64,000 bases of DNA from Actinomadura xylanilytica (GCF_030283145.1 NZ_JASNWE010000001.1:1363751-1427750); one strand, 5' to 3'; numbered from the stretch's first letter, positions 44,748 to 53,945 are shown. A program made the numbers and translations. The notes: generated by a model not told the origin, from the sequence alone.

Positions 44748-46220
44748 GTGGAGAACAGCCGAATCGTTATCGACGGCCGCGCGCTCACCTGCGCCCAGGT
44801 GGGAACGGCCGCCCGCGAAGATGTGACGGTCGCCATAGCCCCGGAGGGTGCGGCGCGCGCGCTCGCGGCCTGGCGGGTCGCCTTGGAGGTCGCCGACGCG
44901 CAGCCCGTGTACGGCCGCACCACCGGCGTCGGAGCCAACCGCGTGGTGGACGTGGAGTGGGAGGACGCCGACGCGCACGGCCTGCGGCTGCTGCGCAGCC
45001 ACGCGGCGGGCGCGGGCCCGCTGGTCGCGCCGGAGATCGTCCGGGCCATGCTCACCGTGCGGCTGAACCAGATCGCGGCGGGCGGCTCGGGCGTCGAGCC
45101 GGGCGTCCTCCAGGCCCTCGCCGACGTGCTCAACCTGGGGCTGCTGCCGCCGGTCCCGGTGTACGGGGCGATCGGCACCGGCGACCTCACCGCGCTCGCT
45201 TCCACCGCGCTGTGCCTGCTCGGCGAGCGGTCCTGGCTGGCCGGGCCGGACGGGGAGATCGAGCGGGGCCCGGGGTTCACCCTGCGGTCCTCGGACGCGC
45301 TGGCCTTCATCAGCTCCAACGCCGCCACGCTCGGCGAGGCGGCGCTCGCCGTGACCGACCTGCGCGAGCTGCTCGCCGCCTCGACCGTCGTCGCGGCGCT
45401 GTCGCACTTCGCGGTGCACGGCTCGGAGGAGCCGTTCGCGCCCGCCGTGCAGGACGCCTGCCCGCATCCGGGGCAGCGGGCGGTCGCGAGCGCGATGCGG
45501 ACGCTGCTGGCGTTCGAGCAGCCGGCCCCGATGCGGATCCAGGACCCCTACGGCTACCGCGCGTTCCCGCAGGTGCACGGGCCCGCGATCGAGGCCGCCG
45601 ACTACGCCGAGGACGTGGTCGCCCGCGAGATCAACGCCGCCGCCGAGAACCCGCTCGTCGACGTGGCCGGACGGACGGTGTGGCACAACGGCAACTTCCA
45701 CACCGCCTACGTCGGGCTGGCGCTGGACGCGGCGCGCGCGGCGCTGTTCCAGACGATGGCGCTGTCGGCGGCCCGGCTCGGCACCCTCGCGGAGCCCGCC
45801 TTCACCGGGCTCTACCCCTTCCAGAGCGCCACCGAGGCGTCGTCCGGGATCATGATCCTGGAGTACGTGGCGCACTCGGCGCTCGCCGACGTCCGCCGGC
45901 TGGCGACGCCGGCGGCGCTCGGCAGCGCGGTGTTGTCGCGCGGCGTGGAGGAGCACGCGGGCTTCTCCACCCAGTCGGCGCGCGCGAGCACCGACGCGGT
46001 CGCGGCCTACCGGATCGGCCTCGGCTGCGAGCTGGTCGCCGCCGCCCGCGCGCTGCGGATGCAGGGCCGCGCGCCCGCCGGCGGGCCGCTGAAGGGGGCC
46101 TTCGACCTGGCCGCCGCCGTGCTGGACCCGCGCGTGGAGGACCGGCCGCTCGACGCCGACATCGCCGTCGCCGCCGACCTGCTGCCGGGTCTGGCCCGCG
46201 TCCAGGGCTACAGCTCCTGA
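44748..46220 (+). CDS. HAL/PAL-family lyase homologue with altered MIO motif
   Basis: A 490-residue aromatic amino acid lyase homologue. The loop Tyr is present (PVYGRTTGVGANR), as are NGNFHTAYVGLALD and QDPYGYRAFPQVHGP. The segment that normally reads Ala-Ser-Gly and cyclises to the MIO electrophile reads G143-T144-G145 (VYGAIGTGDLTALA). The catalytic Ser is therefore Thr, and a normal MIO is unlikely. The protein could eliminate a better leaving group than ammonia; ergothionase, which releases trimethylamine, is as I recall a MIO-free relative. The neighbouring quaternary-amine-type importer is compatible with that. Calling it a histidine ammonia-lyase would be unsafe. Confidence 0.88.
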   Translation: MENSRIVIDGRALTCAQVGTAAREDVTVAIAPEGAARALAAWRVALEVADAQPVYGRTTGVGANRVVDVEWEDADAHGLRLLRSHAAGAGPLVAPEIVRAMLTVRLNQIAAGGSGVEPGVLQALADVLNLGLLPPVPVYGAIGTGDLTALASTALCLLGERSWLAGPDGEIERGPGFTLRSSDALAFISSNAATLGEAALAVTDLRELLAASTVVAALSHFAVHGSEEPFAPAVQDACPHPGQRAVASAMRTLLAFEQPAPMRIQDPYGYRAFPQVHGPAIEAADYAEDVVAREINAAAENPLVDVAGRTVWHNGNFHTAYVGLALDAARAALFQTMALSAARLGTLAEPAFTGLYPFQSATEASSGIMILEYVAHSALADVRRLATPAALGSAVLSRGVEEHAGFSTQSARASTDAVAAYRIGLGCELVAAARALRMQGRAPAGGPLKGAFDLAAAVLDPRVEDRPLDADIAVAADLLPGLARVQGYSS

Positions 46221-47215
46221 TCGCCGGTCGAGGCGCGGACCCGGAGCTCGGGCTCGCGGACGACCCGGCGCTCGTGCGGCTTGCCGTCGATGACGTCGAC
46301 GACGAGCCGGACCGCGTCCGAGACGATGCCGTCGATGTCCCAGTCGACGGTGGTCAGCGGTGGGGTGAGCAGCGCCGACATCGGGTGGTTGTCGTAGCCG
46401 CAGACCGCGATGTCGCCGGGCACGTCCAGGCCGAGCTCGCGGGTGACCGCGTAGACCCCGTAGGCCATGGAGTCGGAGAAGCAGAACACCGCGGTGGGCC
46501 GTCCGGGCCCGGCCAGCACCCGCTCGGCGACCTGCGTGGCCCCGGCCAGCGACTGGGGCGCGACGATGAGGTCGACGCGCAGCCCGAGCCGTTCGGCCTC
46601 GGCGTTGACGTGCACGTCGGCCGGCCGGTCGGGGGTGCTGGCCCGGGTCGGGGTGAACACCGTCAGCCGACGGTGCCCGAGGGCGCGCAGGTGCTCCAGC
46701 GCGAGCGTGACGCCGCGCCGGTTGTCGAACACGACCTCGCCCTGGGCCCGCCCGCCGTGCAGCGCGTCGCCGATCGAGACCACCGGGGTGCTCTCGGCGA
46801 GCTCGGCCCACAGCCCGGCGGCGGGGTCGAGCGGCTGCACGATCAGCCCGTCGACCCGCTGGTCGCGCAGCCGCCGGGCGAGCGCGAGCTCGCGCTCGGG
46901 GTCGCCGCCGGCGTCGACGATCAGCGCGTAGCGGTCGCGGGCGAGCAGCTCGCGGCCGATGCCGATGGCCAGTGACTGCTGCCAGTAGTCGCCGAGCGAG
47001 CCGCACAGCAGGCCGACCTGGCCGGTGCGCCCGCTGGCCAGGGCGCGGGCGATCGGATGCGCCTCGTAGCCGAGCTCCTCGGCCGCCGCGCGGACCCTCT
47101 CCTGGGTCTCCTCGGAGGTCTGGATACCGCGCAACGCGTACGACACGGCCGCAGGCGACAACCCCGTCGCCTGCGCCACCTCCCGGATGGTCGCGCGCTT
47201 GCGCCTGTCTGGCAC
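46208..47215 (-). CDS. LacI-family regulator
   Basis: A 335-residue repressor. The N-terminal HTH and hinge are TIREVAQATGLSPAAVSYALRG and SEETQERVRAAAEELGYEAHPIARAL. A periplasmic-binding-protein-like core follows (VGLLCGSLGDYWQQSLAIGIGRELL; AVCGYDNHPMSALLTPPLTTV). GTG start. Its 3' end overlaps the HAL-like gene by 13 nt. Its 5' end faces the amidohydrolase gene across a region with LacI-type operators (47276-47314). It probably controls the amidohydrolase/dioxygenase pair and itself. LacI proteins usually sense sugars or nucleosides; a different ligand is possible here. Confidence 0.92.
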   Translation of the reverse strand: MPDRRKRATIREVAQATGLSPAAVSYALRGIQTSEETQERVRAAAEELGYEAHPIARALASGRTGQVGLLCGSLGDYWQQSLAIGIGRELLARDRYALIVDAGGDPERELALARRLRDQRVDGLIVQPLDPAAGLWAELAESTPVVSIGDALHGGRAQGEVVFDNRRGVTLALEHLRALGHRRLTVFTPTRASTPDRPADVHVNAEAERLGLRVDLIVAPQSLAGATQVAERVLAGPGRPTAVFCFSDSMAYGVYAVTRELGLDVPGDIAVCGYDNHPMSALLTPPLTTVDWDIDGIVSDAVRLVVDVIDGKPHERRVVREPELRVRASTGDQEL

Positions 47216-47275
47216 CCCACAACCCTAGGGCCAGGCACCGGCGGCTCCGGGTCAACGACTTGACACATAATGGAC

Positions 47276-47314
47276 TTAACCGGTTCACTGAAGCGGTTAA
47301 GTGAAGCGGTTCAG
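47276..47314. promoter_or_regulatory. LacI-type operator cluster
   Basis: TTAACCGGTTCA at 47276-47287 is a near-perfect palindrome with the central CG step typical of LacI sites. It is followed directly by two contiguous 13-mers, TGAAGCGGTTAAG (47289-47301) and TGAAGCGGTTCAG (47302-47314), which are direct repeats and further half-site pairs. All three lie between the divergent lacI and amidohydrolase genes. Confidence 0.7.
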
Positions 47315-47341
47315 ATGGAGGGCGGGAGTGAAGATACGCCT

Positions 47342-48259
47342 GTGACCACCAACGACGCTCACGTGGACGTGCATCAACATCTGTGGGGAGACCCACTGAT
47401 CGGGGCCCTCCGAAACCGCCGTACGCCCCCGTTCCTGGACGGCTGGACCCTGCGTCTGGACGGCGAGCCGCCGTTCGAGGTCGACCCGGCCGACCACGAC
47501 CCCGCCCGCCGCGCCGGCCTCGCGCGCGCCGACGGCCTCGGCCGCGCCCTGGTCTCGCTCTCGTCCCCGCTCGGCATCGAGTGGCTGCCGCCGGACGAGG
47601 CCCGCCCGCTGCTGGACGCCTATCACGAGGGCGCCGCGGCGCTGCCGGAGCCGTTCGGCGCCTGGGCCGCCGCGTGCGTCAGCGAGATCGACCCCGGCGC
47701 GCTCGCCAAGGACCTGCGGCACGGCTTCGCGGGCCTGCAACTGCCCGCCACCGCCCTGGCGGATCCCGCCGGTTACGAGCGGTGCGCACCCCTACTCGAC
47801 CTCCTCCAGGACCTGGACCTGCCGCTCTTCGTCCACCCGGGGGCCGCCCCCACCGTCCCGGACGTGCCCGGCTGGTGGCCCGCGCTGGTGCCGTACGTCC
47901 AGCAGATGCACGCCGCCTGGTACGCGTTCCGCGCGTTCGGCAGGCCGCGCCACCCGCGCCTGCGCGTGTGCTTCGCGATGCTCGCCGGGCTGGCCCCCCT
48001 GCACGGCGAACGCCTAGCGGCGCGCGGTGGCGGACGGGGCGAGATCGACCCGGACGCGTTCGTCGAGACGTCCTCCTATGGGCCGCGCGCTGCCGACGCC
48101 ACCGTCCGCGCGCTCGGTGTCGACGTCGTCGTGCACGGAACCGACCGCCCGTACGCGGGCCCCGCAGACCTCAACCTTGGCGAAGCCGCCCACCACGCGT
48201 TCCGCGTGGCCAACCCGCACCGTCTATTGAACGGAGAGGAGCGAACCCATGCCGCCTGA
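47342..48259 (+). CDS. Amidohydrolase family protein (amidohydrolase_2-like)
   Basis: About 305 residues from the GTG at 47342. It opens with the metal motif HVDVHQHLWGDP, contains a His in LFVHPGAAPTV, and ends with the metal Asp region VVHGTDRPYAGP. This is the TIM-barrel layout of amidohydrolase_2 enzymes, which act on lactones, ring amides or decarboxylate aromatic acids. An earlier start (47270 or 47315) is possible but would place LacI operators inside the coding region. The stop overlaps the next gene by 11 nt. Substrate unknown, perhaps a ring product made by the HAL-like enzyme. Confidence 0.85.
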   Translation: MTTNDAHVDVHQHLWGDPLIGALRNRRTPPFLDGWTLRLDGEPPFEVDPADHDPARRAGLARADGLGRALVSLSSPLGIEWLPPDEARPLLDAYHEGAAALPEPFGAWAAACVSEIDPGALAKDLRHGFAGLQLPATALADPAGYERCAPLLDLLQDLDLPLFVHPGAAPTVPDVPGWWPALVPYVQQMHAAWYAFRAFGRPRHPRLRVCFAMLAGLAPLHGERLAARGGGRGEIDPDAFVETSSYGPRAADATVRALGVDVVVHGTDRPYAGPADLNLGEAAHHAFRVANPHRLLNGEERTHAA

Positions 48260-48791
48260 GGTCCTGTCCTGCACCGCCCCCACCCCTGGGGCCGGCCACC
48301 TGGAGAACCTGCCCGAACGCCCCCTGGACAAGCGCGAACTCCAAGAGCTGGTCGACGCGCTGGCGACGCGCCCCGAACTGTGGCGGCAGCACGTCGCCTT
48401 CTCCGACGAGCAGCGGCACTACGCCTCGCTGTACCGCGACGAGTACGTGGACGTGTGGCTGCTGTGCTGGACACCGCAGAACGACACCGGCTGGCACGAC
48501 CACGACGTCTCCTCCGGGGCCGTGCGCGTCGTCGCGGGCGCCCTCGAAGAGAACAACCCCCGCATCGGCGGCGTCCACGTGCAGACCGTCATGCCCGAGG
48601 GCGTCTCGTTCTCGTTCGGTCCCGACCACATCCACCGGCTCGTCGGCGCGGCCGACGCCAGCGTCTCCATCCACGCCTACTCGCCGCCGCTGTGGCGGCT
48701 CGGCCAGTACACCATCGACGACGACGGCCTGATGCGCCGCATGTCGGTCAGCTACGCCGACGAGCTGCGCCCGCTGGACACCGGCGCCTGA
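48249..48791 (+). CDS. Cysteine dioxygenase-like cupin
   Basis: A 180-residue type-I cysteine-dioxygenase-family cupin. The iron ligands are H83 and H85 in GWHDHDVSSGAVRVV, with a third His in FGPDHIHRLVG. The family oxidises thiols such as cysteine or 3-mercaptopropionate to sulfinates. The ATG follows GGAGAGGAG and overlaps the amidohydrolase stop, so the two are co-translated. In this context the thiol might be a catabolic sulfur intermediate. That is speculative; a general cysteine dioxygenase is the default call. Confidence 0.85.
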   Translation: MPPEVLSCTAPTPGAGHLENLPERPLDKRELQELVDALATRPELWRQHVAFSDEQRHYASLYRDEYVDVWLLCWTPQNDTGWHDHDVSSGAVRVVAGALEENNPRIGGVHVQTVMPEGVSFSFGPDHIHRLVGAADASVSIHAYSPPLWRLGQYTIDDDGLMRRMSVSYADELRPLDTGA

Positions 48792-48831
48792 TCCCCCCTG
48801 GACGGGGCGTCCGGGCGCCTACGATGGACTG

Positions 48832-49401
48832 ATGCGGCAAGGCCAGGACGCTCCCGTGCGACGCGACGCCCTGCGCAGCCGCCAGGCGATCCTGGCGGCG
48901 GCGCGCGAGGTGTTCGCCGCGGCGTCGAGCGCGCCGATGAGCGAGGTCGCCCGCCGTGCCGGGCTCGGCGAGGCGACCCTGTACCGGCACTTTCCCGATC
49001 GGGCGAGGCTGATGGCCGCGCTCGCCGACGAGAACCTCGCGGTGCTCGAACGGCTCGCCACCGAGCACGCCGGGAGCCCCGGCGCGTTCGAGATGCTGCT
49101 CAGCGCGCTCGTCGGCGACCAGACCGGATCTCCGGAGCTCGTCCTCGCCATCCGCAACGGGAGCGGCCGGGACGAGCACGCCGACTACGGCCGGCGGTTG
49201 CGCGCGCTCCTGCGCGAGCCGATCCGCGCCGCGCAGGCGGCGGGCCTGCTCCGGGAGGACTTCACCCCCGAGGACGCGCTGCTCATCGGCTACATGGTCG
49301 ACGGCGTCCTGGCCCGCGCCGCCCAGGCCGGCCCGGCGACGGGCGCGCGGGTGCTCGACCTGGTCTGGCGCGGCATCGGTCACAGGCTGGCGGACGGGTA
49401 G
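48832..49401 (+). CDS. TetR-family regulator
   Basis: A 189-residue TetR protein. The HTH covers residues ~15-55 ([44 protein letters not shown] broken at the turn). The C-terminal ligand domain is helical ([43 protein letters not shown]). Its 3' end overlaps the convergent aldo/keto reductase remnant by 22 nt. A TetR-like palindrome lies just upstream of that gene, as in the common TetR plus reductase modules. Confidence 0.9.
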   Translation: MRQGQDAPVRRDALRSRQAILAAAREVFAAASSAPMSEVARRAGLGEATLYRHFPDRARLMAALADENLAVLERLATEHAGSPGAFEMLLSALVGDQTGSPELVLAIRNGSGRDEHADYGRRLRALLREPIRAAQAAGLLREDFTPEDALLIGYMVDGVLARAAQAGPATGARVLDLVWRGIGHRLADG

Positions 49402-49901
49402 CGCTCCCCCGCGGCGGCGCCCACGGGGGCCGCGCCGTCCAGGCTCGCCACCTCCTCCGGGGTCAGCGTGATCTCGGCGGCGGCGAGGTTCTCGGCGAGG
49501 TAGCCGCGCGGGTCGACCCGGTGCTGGTAGTACAGGTCCACGTGGTCGACGCCGAGCCGCCGCAGCGACGCCTCGATGCAGGCGCGCACGTACTCGGGCC
49601 GTCCGTCCACCCCGCGCCGGGACGGGTCGCGCGGGTCGCGGGTCAGCCCGAACTTGGTGGCGAGCACCACCTGGTCGCGGCGCCCGGCGACCGCCCGTCC
49701 GACCAGCTCCTCGTTGGCGCCCTGACCGTACTGGTCGGCGGTGTCGAGCAGGGTCACGCCGGCGTCCAGCGCCGCCCGGATCGTCCGGACCGCCTCCGCC
49801 CCGTCGACCGGGCCGTAGTTCTCGCTCATGCCCATGCAGCCGAGCCCGAGCGCGGACACCTTCAGCCCCGGCGCCCCGAGCCCGCGTACCGGAATGTTCA
49901 T
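49380..49901 (-). pseudogene. Aldo/keto reductase with large internal deletion
   Basis: A 173-residue remnant of a ~325-residue aldo/keto reductase. The first ~130 residues are normal and keep the tetrad D53, Y58, K83 and H127 ([26 protein letters not shown]). At about residue 131 the sequence jumps directly to the family C-terminus ([36 protein letters not shown]). It skips about 150 residues, roughly half of the TIM barrel and most NADPH-binding loops. The frame is intact across the join. It is almost certainly non-functional as a reductase. An earlier TetR-linked role is likely. Confidence 0.85.
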
Positions 49902-49923
49902 GCGGCCCCTCTCCTGGATGAAA

Positions 49924-49940
49924 TGAGAGTATAACCCTCA
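49924..49940. promoter_or_regulatory. TetR-type operator upstream of reductase remnant
   Basis: TGAGAGT-ATA-ACCCTCA is a 17-bp palindrome with one mismatch between arms, 23 bp before the reductase start. Size and spacing fit a TetR dimer site; the convergent tetR gene at 48832 is the natural candidate. Confidence 0.55.
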
Positions 49941-50107
49941 CTTCTCTGGAATCCGCGCCGAGAAGAGCCGGTCGGCGAGGGCGCACGCGGACGCGGCGGT
50001 CTCGACGGCCGCGCCGCCCCCTCGACACCGTCCCACGCGATACCGTCACCATCTGACGCATTGCGATGCTTCAGCCACGTTAAGTCACAACAGGGTCGGG
50101 GGACCAC

Positions 50108-51160
50108 ATGAGAACAAGCCTGATCCTCGGCGCCTTGCTCGCCACCGCCTGCGCGGGCGCGCCGGCCTGGGCGGACGCTCCGGCCGCGGGCACGGCTCCC
50201 GCCGCGTCCGACCCGGGCACGCCGATCTCCGTGCGCGCGCCGCGCAGCCCGGACGGCGGGGACGGCGCGGGCGCCGCGCGGAACCGCCGCTCGGCGCCGC
50301 TCACCACCTACTGGACGCCGTCCCGGATGCGCCATGCCGTCGCCGCCGATCCGGGCAGGGCAGCCGACGCGCGCGGGCCGGCGCGCAAGGACACCGTCCG
50401 CACCGTCCCGCCGAAGGCCGCCCCGGGGCGGCCGGACCGGCAGGCCGCGCCCGCGGGCGGGACGAAGACGGGCTCGGCCGTTCCGGCGAGCAGGGCCACC
50501 GGCAAGGTGTTCTTCCGCAACGCCGCCAACGGCCGCGACTACTCCTGCTCGGCCGCGGTGGTCAACAGCGCGTCCGGAAGCCTGATCAGCACCGCCGGCC
50601 ACTGCGTCCACGACAGCGGCGACCACGGCACCTGGCACCAGAACTGGGCCTTCGTCCCCGACTTCGCCTCCGGCGAGCGGCCGTACGGGATCTGGCGGGC
50701 CGAGTGGCTGGCCGGCTTCACGGGCTGGACCAGCGGGCACCGCGCCGAGTACGACGTCGCGTTCGTGAAGGTGGCCAGAGCGGACGGGCGGAGCATCGTC
50801 GACACGGTCGGCGGTAACGGGTTCCAGACCGGGACGCCCCGGGACCGCAGGCTGACGATCCTCGGCTACCCGTTCCTGCCCCCCTACAAGGGCGACCGGC
50901 AGTACTACTGCGCCGGTGACGCCGCCCCCACGGGCCGCCGTATGAAGATGCCCTGCACCCTCACCACCGGAACCAGCGGCGGCCCATGGCTGTGGCGGTA
51001 CGACGGCACCACCGGCCTCGGCTACGTGAACGGGATCTCGACGAACACCGACCTGTCCAACACCACGCTGTGGAGCCCCTACCTCGGCGACGCGGCCTGG
51101 AACCTCTACCGCTACGCCGACCGGCTCCAGACGGCCACGACCGAGACCGGAGCACCCTAG
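50108..51160 (+). CDS. Secreted trypsin-like serine protease (V8/S1B type)
   Basis: A 350-residue secreted protease. An N-terminal signal peptide ends near APAWA (~23). A ~110-residue Pro/Ala/Arg-rich propeptide follows. The catalytic triad is H165 (TAGHC), D216 (EYDVAFVKV) and S290 (TGTSGGPW). Cysteines in YSCSAAVV, GHC, YYCAGD and MPCTL can form two disulfides. The arrangement resembles glutamyl endopeptidases. It lies at the edge of the lanthipeptide locus, convergent with the synthetase. A role in leader removal is possible, but many such proteases are unrelated scavengers. Confidence 0.9.
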   Translation: MRTSLILGALLATACAGAPAWADAPAAGTAPAASDPGTPISVRAPRSPDGGDGAGAARNRRSAPLTTYWTPSRMRHAVAADPGRAADARGPARKDTVRTVPPKAAPGRPDRQAAPAGGTKTGSAVPASRATGKVFFRNAANGRDYSCSAAVVNSASGSLISTAGHCVHDSGDHGTWHQNWAFVPDFASGERPYGIWRAEWLAGFTGWTSGHRAEYDVAFVKVARADGRSIVDTVGGNGFQTGTPRDRRLTILGYPFLPPYKGDRQYYCAGDAAPTGRRMKMPCTLTTGTSGGPWLWRYDGTTGLGYVNGISTNTDLSNTTLWSPYLGDAAWNLYRYADRLQTATTETGAP

Positions 51161-51176
51161 GGCCTGCCTCACAGTG

Positions 51177-51214
51177 CCAAGCCCGGCCAGGCGAGGACGC
51201 CGGGCCGGGCTTGG
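51177..51214. terminator. Bidirectional terminator between protease and lanthipeptide synthetase
   Basis: CCAAGCCCGGCC at 51177-51188 pairs perfectly with GGCCGGGCTTGG at 51203-51214 around a 14-nt loop. It is 17 bp after the protease stop and 11 bp before the synthetase 3' end. Most of the loop and right arm recur at about 58611-58636. Confidence 0.75.
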
Positions 51215-51224
51215 AAACACGCCC

Positions 51225-53945
51225 CTAGACCGGGAGGGCCTCCACATTGGCTGGGGGCTTCGCCCGCGTGCGGGCGGCGCTCCCGGGGAGGGCGAACGGG
51301 TCGAGCCACACGCGCGGCTCCCCCGGTGTGCGGAGCCGCCGCAGGAACGACAGGATGCCGGAGCTGCCGGTCGACCAGTCGCCGCTGGTCTCGGACAGCG
51401 AGGTGTCGGGGAAGACCGGCGCGTCGTCCGGGCCGCCCGCCCTGGAGAGGATGAGCCGCGCGACCCGTTCGGCCTGCCGGTCGTAGGCGGTCTCCCCGGT
51501 GGTCCGGGCGAGGTCAAGGAACAGCTCGCCGATCCCGGCGAGCCCGCAGCACTGGGTGAGGGCGTACATCCGCGGCGCCAGGTCGTGGCAGACGGCGGCG
51601 GCGTCGCGCGCGAGGTCGAGGTACCGGTCGTCGCGCAGGTCGCGCGCGGCCCGGACGAGCGAGGCGCCCATGCCGGCGGTGCCCTGGCAGAACGAGGCGT
51701 GCATGGGCTTGGCCGAGGCCGACATCGCCGCCTGGAGGACCTGCCCGAAGTGGTCGGCGAGGACGTCGTAGCCCTGCCGCGCCGCGCGGCCCGCGTCGTC
51801 GTCGCCGGTCGCGGTGTGGAAGTCGAGCAGGAAGTGCGAGGTGCCCGCGATGCCGTGCGCGTAGCCGAGCGTCTGCGACAGCGAGGCGCAGTCGTCGTAG
51901 TCGGGCGCGTTCTCGCGGACGGCCCGGGTGGGATCGTGCTCGACGAGGCGCGCGGCGCACTCGGCGGCGATGCCCAGCCTGCCGTCGTCGCCGGTGAGCC
52001 GCCAGATCAGGAGCTGCCCGGCGCCGATCCCGGCCAGGCCCTTGTGCTGGTCGGGCACGGTGACGCGGGGCAGCACGGGACGGGCCATCGGCTCGGCGAT
52101 CGCGGCAAGGCCCGGGTCGTCGAGCGCGGCCCCGGCGGCGGCGAGGAAGACCGCCGTGCCGGTGTCGCCGGTGTAGAGGCCGGGCCGTCCGCCCCTGAGG
52201 ATCTGGAAGCCGCCCGTCCAGTACGCCAGGGCGCGCGCGAGGTCGCGGGCGGCCTCGTCGCCGGCGACGGCGTGGTGCAGCAGCTCGACACCGACGCCGG
52301 CGCTGCCCCGGTAGAGGTTGATCGGGCTGGTCACGCGGCCCTTGTCGAAGCCCTCGCCCGCCATCAGGCGCCGCGCGTGCCCGGTGACGGCACCGAGCGT
52401 GTGCCGGATGACCTCGTCCAGTTCGAGGGAGGCGGTGCGCCCGGACCGCGCGACGGCGGGCTCGCCGTCGAAGCGGCCCGCGCGGATCGCGTCGGCCGCG
52501 GCCCGCCGCGCCGCCGGGTCGGCGCTCAGCAGGCCGAGGACCTCGGCGGTCATGCCGCCGCGCCCGTCCAGGACGACGGCGGCACGGGACACGTCGTGGT
52601 TGTGCGGGTCGCCCGTCATCCAGGTGGGCGGCAGGCCGGTGGCGGCGTAGTAGAGGGTGGCGCCCAGCGAGTAGTAGTCGTCCTCCGGCGTGGCGGGCTC
52701 GTTGCGCTCCTGGGCGCGGGAGCTGTAGCCGGGCGTGCCGGCCGACATCGGGGGGCCCTCGCCGGCGACATGGCTGATCTCGAAGTCGATCAGGGTCGGC
52801 CGGCCGGACGCGTCGTCCAGCACGATGTTGGTGGGGTTGAGGTCGCGGACCAGCACGCCCCGCTGGTGGACCTGGTCGAGCAGGCTCAGCAGCCGCGCGG
52901 CGAGCGTGCGCAGGCCACGCCCGTCCGGCGCGGGTTCGGAGCCGTACAGCCCACGTTCGGCGATCTCCTGGCCGAGCGGCATCTCGCCCATCTCGCTGAC
53001 GACGAGGTACTCCTGGTCGCCGTGCCGGAAGTGGTCGATCACGCCGGGCACGGTGTCGAGGTCCTTGAGCATTTCCAGCGCGTACCGCTCGTTGCGGAGC
53101 CGGGCCTTGGAGTCGCGGCCGTGCGCGTCCTCGTTGACGTGCGGGCGCGCCTCCTTGACGATCACCCGCCGGTCGTCCCGGAGGTCGACGGCCCGGTAGA
53201 CGTAGCCCTTGCCGTTGGTGGTGAGGCCGCACACCATGCGGTAGCGCCCGCCCAGCACGACGTCCTTCGCCTCGTCCGCTCCCGTCGGCGCGGACGTCTC
53301 GGACGTCTCGGACGGTGCGGGCGTCTCGGACGGGCCGGCGGCGCGGGCGGCCGGGACCTCGGTCAGCAGCGGGTCGGGGTCCCAGGGCGGCTGCCAGAAG
53401 GTGTCGCCGGCCACGCCCGGGTGCGTGTGTCCGGCCGGGTCGGTGACGACGAGTTCGAGGTCGCCGTCCTCGTTGACCTCGTAGGACGGGCTGAACGGCC
53501 CGTAGCGGTAGTACACCGGGGCGTCGGGCCGGACCCGCCGGTCGCTGACGATCCGCGGCCCGTCCAGGCCCGCCAGGCATTCGGCGAGCGCGCGGGCGAG
53601 CGGCGCGACGGCGGCGCGCTCGGCGTAGACCGTGACGGCCTTGCCGATCGAGCCGGGACCGGTGTTGGCGGAGTTGAGGTCGCGCAGCAGCTCGCCGGAC
53701 CTGACCACCTTGAAGTGGCAGGGCGTCTCCAGCAGCACCGGCGTCATCCGCCGGACGGTCTCCAGCAGCGTCGACGGCCGGGCCGAGACGTGGATCTTCC
53801 AGCCCTGGCCGGGCAGCCGGAAGTCGGCCCGGTCCACGGCGAGCCAGGGGCCGTGGGCGGAAACCGTGCGGCCCGCCGCGCCGATCTGCTCGGTCAGCTC
53901 CGCGCGGAGGTCGTGCTCCCGCAGTGTCCCAGATTCGTCAAGCAC
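51225..53945 (-). CDS. Lanthipeptide synthetase, class IV-like (LanL/LanKC)
   Basis: A 906-residue three-domain synthetase. Residues ~1-220 form the phospho-Ser/Thr lyase ([47 protein letters not shown]). Residues ~230-480 form a kinase (Gly loop [40 protein letters not shown]). Residues ~520-885 form a LanC-like cyclase with H697 (YAHGIAG), C753 (FCQGTAG) and C799-C800 (QCCGLAG). Classical LanC/LanL have Cys-Cys-His. Here three Cys occupy the zinc positions, as in ProcM-type LanM. Class III enzymes lack these ligands, so I call it class IV-like. It phosphorylates, eliminates and cyclises the peptide encoded at 54121. Confidence 0.9.
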   Translation of the reverse strand: MLDESGTLREHDLRAELTEQIGAAGRTVSAHGPWLAVDRADFRLPGQGWKIHVSARPSTLLETVRRMTPVLLETPCHFKVVRSGELLRDLNSANTGPGSIGKAVTVYAERAAVAPLARALAECLAGLDGPRIVSDRRVRPDAPVYYRYGPFSPSYEVNEDGDLELVVTDPAGHTHPGVAGDTFWQPPWDPDPLLTEVPAARAAGPSETPAPSETSETSAPTGADEAKDVVLGGRYRMVCGLTTNGKGYVYRAVDLRDDRRVIVKEARPHVNEDAHGRDSKARLRNERYALEMLKDLDTVPGVIDHFRHGDQEYLVVSEMGEMPLGQEIAERGLYGSEPAPDGRGLRTLAARLLSLLDQVHQRGVLVRDLNPTNIVLDDASGRPTLIDFEISHVAGEGPPMSAGTPGYSSRAQERNEPATPEDDYYSLGATLYYAATGLPPTWMTGDPHNHDVSRAAVVLDGRGGMTAEVLGLLSADPAARRAAADAIRAGRFDGEPAVARSGRTASLELDEVIRHTLGAVTGHARRLMAGEGFDKGRVTSPINLYRGSAGVGVELLHHAVAGDEAARDLARALAYWTGGFQILRGGRPGLYTGDTGTAVFLAAAGAALDDPGLAAIAEPMARPVLPRVTVPDQHKGLAGIGAGQLLIWRLTGDDGRLGIAAECAARLVEHDPTRAVRENAPDYDDCASLSQTLGYAHGIAGTSHFLLDFHTATGDDDAGRAARQGYDVLADHFGQVLQAAMSASAKPMHASFCQGTAGMGASLVRAARDLRDDRYLDLARDAAAVCHDLAPRMYALTQCCGLAGIGELFLDLARTTGETAYDRQAERVARLILSRAGGPDDAPVFPDTSLSETSGDWSTGSSGILSFLRRLRTPGEPRVWLDPFALPGSAARTRAKPPANVEALPV

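Noticed and set aside
44748..46220. Calling this gene a second hutH.
   Set aside because: The MIO-forming Ser is Thr, and the sequence around it differs clearly from the true hutH at 38749.
49380..49901. The short reductase as a selenoprotein or frameshift.
   Set aside because: No in-frame TGA is involved; the middle of the gene is missing and both flanks are in the same frame.
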